Shown piece by piece: positions 47,288 to 56,494 of a DNA stretch of 64,000 bases. This DNA is from Ancylostoma caninum (lineage: Eukaryota > Nematoda > Chromadorea > Rhabditida > Ancylostomatidae): contig JBAJFG010000064.1 in assembly GCA_037903475.1 (NCBI GenBank), positions 1,628,709-1,692,708 on the forward strand. Direction: 5' to 3'. The position numbers and the translations under genes were made by a program. The notes beneath the pieces are model-generated. The model searched no databases, had not been told where the DNA came from, and saw only the letters and a list, made by a program, of their open reading frames with translations. Within the stretch, counting starts at the first letter, position 1. The number at the start of each line of letters is the position of its first letter.

Positions 47288-50200
47288 ATGTCCGCTACTG
47301 GCGCTCAAAAAGCCTTGGTGACTAAAGCAGTCAACGTCCTACGACAGAAAACTACCGACGTCGACCCAGCAATATTGGGAAGACTGATCCTAACCGGAAT
47401 ACCAGGTAAGGACCAAGACTTGCTGTACGATCGTAAAACGCTTTTAAGTAATACATCAGCTTCTATCAGACGTTCACTTAATTCATTGAAGGAACGATGG
47501 GAGCGTACCCTAACACGTGCTGAGTCCCTTCCAGTCGTAGAGGGAGAACCAACCCTCCTCGACGAGCTGTTGTCTCACTGGGAGTCCCTTGAGGCTGACG
47601 AGCTTGTGGAGGAGGCAGAGGACCTCCTCTCGCGACTGGACACAGCTCTCTCATTACTTCCTTCGTTGAACGATGAAGCTGATGTGTCTCCCCTTACTGC
47701 GAATCCTACCCCACCTAGTACATCAATCAATACATTGTCGACTCAGGCCCCCGCCACTGGAGTTCAAAGTCCAAGCGAGGTCCCAAGCCAACAATGTCAT
47801 ACAGCAGGAAGCACTCTAGGGTTCGATCAAAGAGACCCATGTAGTCGCTCAACTTCTAATGCATTCCAGTCGAATAACGATCCTATTGGTTTGCATCCAA
47901 AGAATGTAAACTCGTACTACATGGGTACAAACTATCAAGACCCTTCGATGAGCGCTCCTCTTGAGTACATGGGGATGGGGTACGGATGTGAGACTCGAGC
48001 CAAAACCACAAATCAAAACATTACGGACCCATACTACAACTCTATGGGATCTGGTAACACGCCATATCCCAATAATACATTGGCTGTTCCTCATGAGCAG
48101 CATATAAGGCTTCCCACGTTCGAGCTGCCGGACTTCGACGGTACCGTGGACTCTTTCCCTGAATTTTGGGACTTGTACTGTGCAGCGATTCACAATAACG
48201 CCAGCTTGTCTCTTGCACACAAGTTTCTCTACCTGAAAAGCTATCTCAAAGGGAATGCAGCCAACATCATCTCGAATTTTCAGCCGACAGCTGAGAACTA
48301 CGAGGAAGCCATACGCATAATTCTTAATACATACAATCGTCCTGAAGTTCTCCGGAACAAACTGTGGGATAAGCTGATGGCTCAGCCAAAAGCATCCGCA
48401 TCGGTGACATCTCAGCGTGTCACACTGTGTGGAATAAAAGCAATCTGGGCGCAGATGCAGAAGCTGTCTGAGCATCCTGCAGCTACTGGGACTATGAAAG
48501 TCATACGTTCCAAGTTTCCAGACCGCACTAGAGAAAAGGTGGGAGAGCTCAAGAGAAAAGGTGAGCCATCATGGACGGTCGATGATCTTTTGAGAGCTCT
48601 TGACACGGTCATAGAACAACTCGAGCTCATGGAAGACACCGATCCAAAAGACAGTTCATCCTTTACTGCATTATCGGTTCAACACGAACCAAGATCTCGT
48701 GAATCTCGTCGCTACTCCACGACGCGTAATTCATACTCGAGTCCCTCATCCCACCCACCTAGTAGTCCTACCTCTCGAGGACCGCGCAGCTTGCAGAAAG
48801 TTCGGTGCAACTTCTGTGTACGTCATGGTCACCTGGCCGAAGACTGTAGAGAGCTTCGCAGCCCCCGTGAGCGTAGGAAAGCATGCATCGCTTTCAAGCT
48901 ATGCTGGAGATGCTTCAGAACGGGACATCGGAGCTACCAATGCACTAAGCCGAGATGTCGCATATGTGATGGCGACCATCACAGCCTACTATGCTACCAT
49001 GACAGAAGCCTCTCACGTAGCCTTGAAAGAAATCAAAGCCCTCGCCAAAGCCGTAGTCCATACCGAGGTGATCGTCTGTCTCGACATCAACGGGAATCTA
49101 CCTCCCCACGTGGTGTACGAGAACGATCGTATTCTTCTGACGCACCAAGTAACAGTGCGAGTAGGTCTCGTTCACAAGACATCATAAGACGTAGAAGCGG
49201 CTCCCCTTACCCTAAAGTGAAGGTCGGCTTCACTGAACCTCCAAGGAGTCATTCTACTACTACTCACACTTCTACTTGCGTTACTCCATTTAATAAAGCG
49301 ATCCATACTGACGACGAGTCCGATTCCGGTGAGGAAGGTCTCACACTGTCCAATCACATTCGCGCATTAGAAGCTTCCCCTGTGGTCTCTTCTGCTGCTC
49401 CCTTGTGTAAGACTCCACTATCGAACCCTCGTCTCATGGTCGTTAATGCATCAACTTACAACTATAACACAGGATGTGATCAACTGCTCGCAGTCCTCTT
49501 GGACAGTGGATCACAGCATAGTTATATTCGTAAGTCTACTGCATTGAATTTAGGGCTAAAACTCAGAAACCCTAAAGAAATTACTACATTAACATTCGGT
49601 GGTTTTAAACATACCGAAGCGTCCTACCAGGTAGATGTCATTCTTCGGGATCGAGAAGGTGAGCACATCAACCTCACACTCTGGACCCGCGAATTCATCA
49701 CCACGGTGCCCCCAACCTCTACTCCATGCCACGACGGAATCACCAACCTAGTGATACCCAACTCCGACGATAAGGTCGACATCGATGTTCTCGTCGGAAT
49801 TGACCATTACTGGAGCGTGGTAGACCTGAACAAAAACACACAGCTTGAGTCAGGCTACGTCTTATCCTATACGCGGTTTGGTCCGGTACTTTCAGGACTT
49901 CAGACCAGTGGTTCCTCACGTGTGACCTCCGTGACGCCACCGGAGCCCAACACCACGGGAACCGACAGTACAGACGAGCTTGTACGCAAACTGTTTGCCG
50001 TAGAGTCATCAGGTTTAGAAAACGAACCTTCTGAATCTGACGAAGCTATAATACGGCAATACTACGACTCTGTCAAAGTAATTGACGGATTACTACATGT
50101 TAAGTTCCCGTGGAAAGCTGATCATCCGTTCCTGCCTGACAACAAACCACTGGCGATGCGCAGACTCGAAAATCAGTATGCGAAACTGCATGCTGATCAA

Positions 50201-52918
50201 AAAGTCTGGAATGAGTATTGCCAAACTTTTGAGCAGCAACTCAAGGCAGGAATAATAGAGGATGTTACGGAACAGCAACCCACAGGTCCTAACGTATACT
50301 ACATACCCCACCAAGCGGTCCACAAGGAGGACAGCAACACGACTAAGCTTCGAATCGTCTTCGACGCATCCAGTCATATGAGAGAGGCCCCTAGTCTCAA
50401 TGACTGTATACATCAAGGACCCACAATGTTGCCGGACCTTTGTGGAACCCTGATACGAGCCCGCCTTCCTCCGTATCTGCTCATTGCGGACGTGGAAAAA
50501 GCGTTCCATCAGATCAGATTACAGGAAGATCAGCGGGACGCTACGCGGTTTCTTTGGTTGAAGGACCCCAAAAAGCCTCCAGCCAAAGACAATATTCGCA
50601 TCTTACGCTTTACGCGTATTCCATTTGGAATTAATGCATCTCCCTTCTTGCTAAGCATTTCTATAAAATACGCTCTTGAGCACGATCAGGCATGTCATCT
50701 TCGGGAGGAGATCCTAGCCAACACTTACGTTGACAACGTACTCCTTGGTGCAAAAACCACGGAGGAGTGCATTGCCAAGCAAGCCCAGTGCAAGGAGATC
50801 TTTCGCAACATGGGCATGAACTTACGGGAGTTCATATCCAACAGCGAAGAGGTCATGCAAGCCATACCAGCTAAAGATCGTATGATACAGAAATCTAATA
50901 CAGTCAAGCTACTTGGAGTCAGGTGGGATACGGTGAACGACACCATTCACGTGGCCGTTCGAATCGGATCAGCGAAGGTAACCACTAAGCGAACTGCCCT
51001 TAAGGCCTTCGCCTCCACCTTCGACCCACTGGGACTCCTTACTCCATTGTTTTTTAAACTCAAAATATTCGTACAGGAGATCTGGCAAAAAGGATACTCC
51101 TGGGACGACCCCCTGGACGAGGTAGTAACTAAAAATTGGGGCGACCTCGTCCAGGCGATCGACAGCTTCGTAGGAAAAGTCCCTAGGTTTGTCGGTCAAG
51201 CACCTCATTCAAAATACGACTTGATCATCTTCTCGGATGCATCAAGGAAGGTTTACGCGGCAGTTGCATACCTAGTTTGCACACCTCGCCACGGCAAACC
51301 CGCCTCAAATCTTCTCATGTCCAAATCCAAGATAGCTCCACCAGGCGCGACCACCATTCCGCGAATGGAGTTGCTAGCTTGCCACCTAGCCACAAAACTG
51401 GCACTTTTCCTACAGAAAGAACTAAGCATCAAACTGTACTCCATCAACTTTCTATCTGATTCACAGATAGCCCTATATTGGATTTACTCCAATAAACCGC
51501 TCAAGAACTTCGTTGAAAATCGCGTCAAGTTCATCCGCGGCACACTCGACAGATTCACATCAACAGAAATCGAGAGCAAATTCTACTACGTTAACACAGA
51601 CAATAATCCCGCAGACTGCGCAACTCGTGGACTAACAGCTGCCGAGATTAAAGACCATATGTGGTGGACGGGCCCTCGTTTCATTCGAGATCCTCCATCA
51701 AAATGGCCTAATACATCTATGGATTTCACAGCGAAAATGCCTCCTGTAAAGGAAGCAGCAGTGGAGTTCAGAACCGTTACTTCATCAATTGTACCCCAAT
51801 CTTATAATTCGTTCATCCCCTTCAACAGTATCTCATCATATAAGAAACTTGTCCACGTAACAGCCTTCACGTTAAAATACCTTGCCAAGCTTCTAAAGCT
51901 GGCAAGAAAACAACGTCAGAGCTCAACCACTGACACACATCCCCTACTTGATGCGGTGTGCACCACTTCCACTATCACATCTGCTGACTTTAAAGCTGCA
52001 GAGACGCTTCTCCTTCGAGAACACTACCGTGAGGGAGAAACTCAGCTTCAAAGCCGAGCTATTACTAAATTGAATGCCAAACAAGACGAAAATGGCGTAT
52101 TTCGGATAAACCTACGCATGGCGCAAGCTGACCTAGATGAGTCTGCAAAAACACCAATTCTGCTCTTGCCGACTCACCCCCTCACAAATAAAATTGTTGC
52201 TTTCTACCATAAAAAGTTACTTCATTCTGGTGCGTCACACCTTTTATCCGCTCTACGCCATCACTACTACATCCCACGTGTACGCCGCATAATAAATTCA
52301 ACCATCTCTAAGTGTATTACATGCAAGCGGTACCAAGGCCGCCACTACTCTTACCCGGATCAACCCGATCTGCCGGTGGAGCGAGTCTCTAGAAGCCGTC
52401 CATTCCAGCACATCGGGTTGGACTACTTTGGACCCATCTTGATTAGCTTCGAGAGTTCAACCCGCAAGGTGTGGGTCTGCCTTTTCACGTGCATGTCAAC
52501 CCGCGCCTTGCACCTTGAAGTCGTCGTGGACAACACGACCGCTCAGTTTCTTCTTGCCTTCCGAAGGTTCATAGCGCGCAGAAGCGTTCCGGGCTCCGTC
52601 CTGAGCGATAATGCGCCGACCTTCAAGTTGGGCAAGGAGATCCTTGTCAATGAGCTAGCCAAGATGGAGCAAGACTCGATAATACATACCTTTGCGGCAG
52701 AAAACGATCTCAAATGGACGTTCATAACCCCACTCTCCCCATGGAAGGGCGGATTTTATGAGCGATTAGTCGGCTCTGTGAAAATGGCCCTCAAAAAGAC
52801 GGTCCATAGAGAGACCATCGATTTGTGGACATTTGAGACCTTGTTATTTGAGATCGAAGCTACTTTGAACACTCGCCCCATCACTCCCGTTACCACTAAT
52901 CCATTCGGTCAAACTTAA
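47288..52918 (+). CDS. BEL/Pao gag-pol polyprotein, ended early by an in-frame TAA
   Basis: 1876 codons from the ATG at 47,288, chosen because it follows TTACAG directly and begins MSATGAQKAL; the frame is open a little further upstream. Residues counted from this Met: about 269-385 a DUF1759-type gag domain (LPTFELPDFDGTVDSF); 507-575 three zinc knuckles, two of them CX2CX4HX4C; protease DSGSQ at D739; RT with D1068 (IADVEKAFHQ) and catalytic YVDN at D1149-N1150 where most RTs have DD; RNase H D1317, E1361, D1391, D1443; integrase HHCC zinc site (YHKKLLHSG...CITCKR), then D1712 (LDYFGP), D1774 (SDNAPT) and E1825 (GFYERL). The stop at 52,916-52,918 interrupts the conserved segment leading into LRPIDF. 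A donor consensus CAG then GTAAGG lies at 47,406. Confidence 0.95.
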   Translation: MSATGAQKALVTKAVNVLRQKTTDVDPAILGRLILTGIPGKDQDLLYDRKTLLSNTSASIRRSLNSLKERWERTLTRAESLPVVEGEPTLLDELLSHWESLEADELVEEAEDLLSRLDTALSLLPSLNDEADVSPLTANPTPPSTSINTLSTQAPATGVQSPSEVPSQQCHTAGSTLGFDQRDPCSRSTSNAFQSNNDPIGLHPKNVNSYYMGTNYQDPSMSAPLEYMGMGYGCETRAKTTNQNITDPYYNSMGSGNTPYPNNTLAVPHEQHIRLPTFELPDFDGTVDSFPEFWDLYCAAIHNNASLSLAHKFLYLKSYLKGNAANIISNFQPTAENYEEAIRIILNTYNRPEVLRNKLWDKLMAQPKASASVTSQRVTLCGIKAIWAQMQKLSEHPAATGTMKVIRSKFPDRTREKVGELKRKGEPSWTVDDLLRALDTVIEQLELMEDTDPKDSSSFTALSVQHEPRSRESRRYSTTRNSYSSPSSHPPSSPTSRGPRSLQKVRCNFCVRHGHLAEDCRELRSPRERRKACIAFKLCWRCFRTGHRSYQCTKPRCRICDGDHHSLLCYHDRSLSRSLERNQSPRQSRSPYRGDRLSRHQRESTSPRGVRERSYSSDAPSNSASRSRSQDIIRRRSGSPYPKVKVGFTEPPRSHSTTTHTSTCVTPFNKAIHTDDESDSGEEGLTLSNHIRALEASPVVSSAAPLCKTPLSNPRLMVVNASTYNYNTGCDQLLAVLLDSGSQHSYIRKSTALNLGLKLRNPKEITTLTFGGFKHTEASYQVDVILRDREGEHINLTLWTREFITTVPPTSTPCHDGITNLVIPNSDDKVDIDVLVGIDHYWSVVDLNKNTQLESGYVLSYTRFGPVLSGLQTSGSSRVTSVTPPEPNTTGTDSTDELVRKLFAVESSGLENEPSESDEAIIRQYYDSVKVIDGLLHVKFPWKADHPFLPDNKPLAMRRLENQYAKLHADQKVWNEYCQTFEQQLKAGIIEDVTEQQPTGPNVYYIPHQAVHKEDSNTTKLRIVFDASSHMREAPSLNDCIHQGPTMLPDLCGTLIRARLPPYLLIADVEKAFHQIRLQEDQRDATRFLWLKDPKKPPAKDNIRILRFTRIPFGINASPFLLSISIKYALEHDQACHLREEILANTYVDNVLLGAKTTEECIAKQAQCKEIFRNMGMNLREFISNSEEVMQAIPAKDRMIQKSNTVKLLGVRWDTVNDTIHVAVRIGSAKVTTKRTALKAFASTFDPLGLLTPLFFKLKIFVQEIWQKGYSWDDPLDEVVTKNWGDLVQAIDSFVGKVPRFVGQAPHSKYDLIIFSDASRKVYAAVAYLVCTPRHGKPASNLLMSKSKIAPPGATTIPRMELLACHLATKLALFLQKELSIKLYSINFLSDSQIALYWIYSNKPLKNFVENRVKFIRGTLDRFTSTEIESKFYYVNTDNNPADCATRGLTAAEIKDHMWWTGPRFIRDPPSKWPNTSMDFTAKMPPVKEAAVEFRTVTSSIVPQSYNSFIPFNSISSYKKLVHVTAFTLKYLAKLLKLARKQRQSSTTDTHPLLDAVCTTSTITSADFKAAETLLLREHYREGETQLQSRAITKLNAKQDENGVFRINLRMAQADLDESAKTPILLLPTHPLTNKIVAFYHKKLLHSGASHLLSALRHHYYIPRVRRIINSTISKCITCKRYQGRHYSYPDQPDLPVERVSRSRPFQHIGLDYFGPILISFESSTRKVWVCLFTCMSTRALHLEVVVDNTTAQFLLAFRRFIARRSVPGSVLSDNAPTFKLGKEILVNELAKMEQDSIIHTFAAENDLKWTFITPLSPWKGGFYERLVGSVKMALKKTVHRETIDLWTFETLLFEIEATLNTRPITPVTTNPFGQT
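47406..47411 (+). other. Candidate subgenomic splice donor inside gag
   Basis: CAG then GTAAGG, with the last exon base (47,405) the first base of codon 40. Joined to the acceptor ending at 54,214, the split codon becomes GGC and the frame enters the downstream ORF exactly. Predicted intron 47,406-54,214. Needs transcript evidence. Confidence 0.5.
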
Positions 52919-53443
52919 GTACTACGCCCAATCGACTTCATCAACCCCCACTTCCGCCTAGGGCGTCTTAAAGGCACAGACGGCCTACACGGAATGTACT
53001 ACGACCCCTCCATTTCTGACTCACACGAGTTTATTTCATCTTATTATAACTCCTTGCGATCCACACTAGATCGTTTTTGGTCGGTATGGCACAAGGAATA
53101 CTTGCTGGCTCTCGCCGAAAGGAATAAATTAAATTACGCGAAAGGTCAAGGAGCCCGCAGTGTACCCAGAGTTGGAGAGGTCGTCTTAATACATCAAGAT
53201 AATACATCCAGGAGTCAGTGGCCTTTGGGGCTAATAGTTCATCTAAACAAGTCCCGCGATGGAGCCCTCCGGTCTGTTCAGGTTCGTACACGTAAAGGTC
53301 ACGTGCTTGAACGATCAATCAATCAATTGATCCCATTAGAGGTGGCCATCTCGGACCCAGAGGATGTCAAGAAGTCCAGAAGGTCGCCTACTCCTACGCG
53401 CGTGCAACCACCGCGGGCAGCCAAAGGGTCAACTTCCAGATAA
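52919..53443 (+). pseudogene. Integrase C-terminal region (DUF5641-like) cut off by the TAA
   Basis: In the same frame as gag-pol, directly after the TAA, the sequence continues VLRPIDFINP and on through WSVWHKEYLLAL, VGEVVLIHQDN, WPLGLIVHLN and LERSINQLIPLEV, ending at a natural TAA. This is the conserved BEL/Pao tail downstream of the integrase core. With a single substitution as the only break, either this copy is newly inactivated or the stop is sometimes read through. I favour the former. Confidence 0.85.
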
Positions 53444-54214
53444 GTTGTCTTGATTGCCTAGTTTTTCTCCATTGGCAATGAATTCAACTCATCTCCGGGT
53501 CAAATCCCCCATCTTAATCCATTCCTTCGATTTATGAACCTGTCCGTACTCGTTCCCACGCGTATGGACCAAAATTAACATGTTTTTCCAAGTATTGGAA
53601 AAAACCGCATTCAAAATTGGCGCCATCGCCTGAATCAATCAAGTCGGTTGCGTATCGACCCGTTTGATCACGTGATGTTGCGTCACCGCCAACTAATCGA
53701 TACGCGAAATCGTAATTTTTGATTTCCTCGCGTTAGGGGGTCTCGCTCGTTTCTTTTTTGTTTTTCCTTCTGTTTTTGCGTTGCCTTCTCTTCTTGTGCA
53801 TGCCCTCAACCTCTATGTAAGTTTCTTTTGCAATTTCGCTTACCCCGTGTTTAATTACAATGCGTTTTTTGTTCAGTCTTCCGCATAGGACCCCTTCGCG
53901 CTCCCTTCAAGTTTTCCGCGGCTCCCGCACAAATCAGAAATTTTGATTTCGCGTCATCATTACTGCATTCTTATCCCTATTGCACTTACATTTGTTTGTT
54001 TCCTACTTCATTAATTACACTTATTCCACCTCTTCTTCTATTCCATCAAAATTGCCCCGCGGTTGCAACTATTCTCATATCCCTTCGTCGTTGTAGTTCA
54101 TTCTAACATCTACTAATTCATTACTTCACTGCAGATGACTACTACGTCGCTGTTTGCGCTCTCATCTACTGCATTTTTTTAGATGCTTATTACATTTTAA
54201 CTTTTTTTTTTCAG
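53444..54214 (+). other. BEL pol-ORF2 intergenic region with acceptor-like sites
   Basis: About 770 nt, T-rich, no ORF. It includes a CACTGCAG acceptor-like site ending at about 54,134 and a strong nematode-type one (long T run then TCAG) ending at 54,214, plus octamers at 53,961 and 54,167. Confidence 0.6.
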
Positions 54215-55158
54215 GCGAATCGCCCATGCGAACCACAACACAATCCTCCACGACCACGGCCGTTTCTGGAGCAGGTAGAGGAGAGGGTTCGCGCAAGCGT
54301 TCCCTCTCCCCCGGTTTGGCTTCAACTTTGGCTTCGTCTTTTTCAAATTTATCCATTGTGAGGGCTGAGACATCGGAGCCTCCAAACGCTCCGATTGAGG
54401 GACCGGCGGAGCCCGACGAGCCACTGATGTCGAGTGAAGTGCCCAGGCTCATCCCTATCGAGGTGAGCACTGAACCCGACATCAGTGTGCTCACCTTCTC
54501 CGATACCTCAGCCTCGAAGCCACATACTAGTACATTAAAAAATATCGTTTGTAATACATCAAATGCTGACCCAAATGATTGGGCACCATCCACAACCCCA
54601 GTTAATACATCGGCAATGTCATCTAATACATCCAGTGCCAAATCCTCTGGCTCTGCATTGCGCCCGCTGCCACAAAAAACATTATCTCTTCCTTCTTCTT
54701 CACGGCCCCCCGAGGCTGGACCTGCGTCCACCTCGAAGGTGCCGGGCAGCAGCGCCGTGCAGAGCGGCGTTAAGCGCCCTTCTTATACATTCTCTAACAA
54801 TCCCGCTAATACATATGCACCGTTACCAAAAACGGCAAAAAAGTTGGAGGCGAGGCCTCTGCATGCCCTTGGGCGCGACCCACAGTGCAGCCACCGCTGC
54901 TTCCGCCTGTTCCACCAGCGGGAGCCCCGCCGTGCCTGTTCTGTGGAAGCCGCGCACACTGGACGTCAGAGTGTCAGCGCTTCAGGAGGATCCGTGCGCG
55001 CATGCTTGAAGCAGTTGAGCGTGGGCTCTGTTCAAATTGCCTTAAGCATCATCATAGCCACTGCATTAGGAAGGACCCCTGCGCTTTCTGCAACAAGACT
55101 GGGCACCACCAAACTTTCTGTGATAGAAATCCATGGGCTGACTTTGACGTCAACATGA
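54215..55158 (+). CDS. BEL second ORF: Ser/Thr/Pro-rich protein downstream of pol
   Basis: Open in one frame from 54,154; the first good ATG is at 54,226, just after a strong acceptor ending at 54,214. The first 200 or so residues are rich in Ser, Thr, Pro and Ala with no hydrophobic segment, so it does not look like an envelope protein. At 54,837-54,843 the frame meets A_AAA_AAG. The zero frame continues to 55,158 without recognisable domains. The -1 frame runs to 55,169 and encodes three Cys/His knuckles (see the separate entry). No BEL/Pao accessory protein of this kind comes to my mind. Splicing from the gag donor at 47,406 would give it a 39-residue gag N-terminus. Confidence 0.65.
54837..54843 (+). 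other. Candidate -1 ribosomal frameshift site A_AAA_AAG
   Basis: The heptamer is in the right phase for the ORF that enters from 54,226 (codons GCA AAA AAG). A -1 slip moves reading into the zinc-knuckle frame. A small hairpin, GAGGC/GCCTC with loop GAG, follows at 54,847-54,859, only 3 nt away, which is closer and weaker than usual stimulators. A simple 1-nt indel in the A6 run is the alternative. Confidence 0.45.
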
Positions 55159-55169
55159 GCCCAAGTTAG
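54843..55169 (+). CDS. BEL ORF2 -1 frame: second gag-like three-knuckle domain
   Basis: The frame runs from the slippery site to 55,169. It holds CLFCGSRAHWTSEC (CX2CX4HX4C), then after 19 residues CSNCLKHHHSHC (a shortened CX2CX4HX2C), then CAFCNKTGHHQTFC (CX2CX4HX4C). Spacing and order parallel the three knuckles of this element's own gag (CNFCVRHGHLAEDC, CWRCFRTGHRSYQC, CRICDGDHHSLLC), but the residues are quite different, so it is not a recent internal duplication. It is probably a nucleic-acid-binding, nucleocapsid-like domain. No good start codon of its own: an in-frame GTG at 54,885. Confidence 0.6.
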   Translation, partial: VGGEASACPWARPTVQPPLLPPVPPAGAPPCLFCGSRAHWTSECQRFRRIRARMLEAVERGLCSNCLKHHHSHCIRKDPCAFCNKTGHHQTFCDRNPWADFDVNMSPS

Positions 55170-55979
55170 TTCCATGAACAACTGTCACGTATCACATTTA
55201 TTCCAACTCCTCAGGGTTCTGCGCCGCGTCGACCGCACCTCCAACCCCGTCGCCGCCATAACTAATACATGAAATTTCTTCCTCATCCCTGTTTTTTCCA
55301 TGAGGTGAAGAAGAAGATTTTTACTACATTAGCTTGAAATAGTTCAGAATATTTCATTTTTGTTACTCAAGAGATACTGCATTATAGGCACGATATTGAG
55401 TTACACTCAAGCCCAAAATTGTAATACATTACTGCAATCTACTACTACATGACGACAATACCAGATGCCTAATACTACATAAAACGCCTCAACCACTTAG
55501 GTATTACATCATTCATGTCCCCTTTTTTTCACTTGATTAAATGTTTTTATTGCAGATGCAGTTCCACACCAGTGCCCTGAGAGATGGCGGAATCCGCGTT
55601 GGTGTGTACCCACAACCTACCTGCCGGATGCCTCATCGAGACCACCGTTGAGTTCTTCATCGTCTCATCGAGACCGCCGTTGAGTTCCCCGTCGTCATTT
55701 TGATATCTGTTTATTACATTGGTTTTGTTTTACTTCGTTCCTTTTTGTTCTTATCTTGAGTATTTTGTTTTTTTTTGCATGTGTTTACTCCAATTTTAAC
55801 CTCATTTATTTGTGCACGGGCCAGACATATCTATGACCCGTTGTTTTGGTAAAAGGGCCCTGTATTTGCTTGTTGGGTTGTGGCTGGCCCCCCTTGAAAT
55901 TCGTACCCTTAGGGGGTTGGGGCAGCGCGGGTGCACCGGGCTTCGAGCCCACGTCCAAGCCTCCTTCGTTGAGCGGGAG
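55170..55979 (+). other. BEL 3' untranslated region
   Basis: No ORF of note. It contains five octamers (55,263 to 55,473), an imperfect 24-bp direct repeat CTCATCGAGACC(A/G)CCGTTGAG at 55,632 and 55,664 (32 bp apart), and another acceptor-like TTTTTATTGCAG ending at 55,555 followed by ATG. GAGCGGGAG at 55,971-55,979 is the only purine run before the LTR. Confidence 0.6.
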
Positions 55980-56489
55980 TGTCGCGATGCGATCGCTCCT
56001 GCCCACAGGGAGGCCGGAGCACCGTACCCGCGGTGTGCCAAGGGAGGATGTGATCTCCATTTTGATCACATCCGCGCCTTATCGGCATCGTGGCACCGCC
56101 TTCAGGCGGTCACTTTTCTTTCGTGCGATCGTCCCGCCACCAGGGCGGATGTTCTTTTGCTTTTTTTTGTGACCTAACCGATCCCGCCACGAGCCCTAAG
56201 GCTTTATAACTAATACATTCTGGCTCATCGCGGGGCCCTAACCTCTTTTGATTTTTTTCTGCTAATACATCTCGCCAGCCACAATCTAACCCAGCCCTCT
56301 TTTATTCCTACCCTGAGAAGCTTTAACCTCGTTAGTTTAGTTAAATGTGATTACCTCAAAAACAATAAACGTTATTAGATTTTCTCATGTCCTTTTTTTG
56401 TGCTCATCCGGTTCACTCCCCGTGTTACTTGAATCGTGTGTTCGCTCGTCCGTGCGGGTGTCGTAGGGTAAGACCCGGGTAGCGCAACA
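55980..56489 (+). repeat. BEL 3' LTR
   Basis: Matches 45,963-46,471 with four substitutions and one extra T. It ends CAACA directly before the GGGTT duplication. Confidence 0.95.
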
Positions 56490-56494
56490 GGGTT
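56490..56494. repeat. BEL element target-site duplication, right
   Basis: GGGTT, matching 45,958-45,962. Confidence 0.9.

Larger units (their letters stand above)
45963..56489 (+). mobile_element. Full-length BEL/Pao LTR retrotransposon
   Basis: A 10.5-kb element with a GGGTT target duplication, LTRs of 509 and 510 bp starting TG and ending CA, a primer-binding site complementary to tRNA-Gly directly after the 5' LTR, a gag-pol ORF in BEL/Pao domain order, and an additional ORF between pol and the 3' LTR. By eye the LTRs differ at four substitutions and one T-run indel, so the insertion is young. The only coding lesion found in gag-pol is one in-frame TAA. The element interrupts a copy of dispersed repeat R1. 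Its polypurine tract is unclear; GAGCGGGAG precedes the 3' LTR. Confidence 0.96.

Noticed and set aside
47849..48475. Minus-strand 208-codon ORF
   Set aside because: Antisense to the gag domain of the BEL element; no domain of its own.
54162..54731. Minus-strand 189-codon ORF
   Set aside because: Antisense to the Ser/Thr/Pro-rich ORF2; its composition is the shadow of that sequence.
55802..56177. ORFs of 108-121 codons crossing into the 3' LTR
   Set aside because: They run across the LTR boundary and are matched by shorter frames in the 5' LTR; no protein signature.
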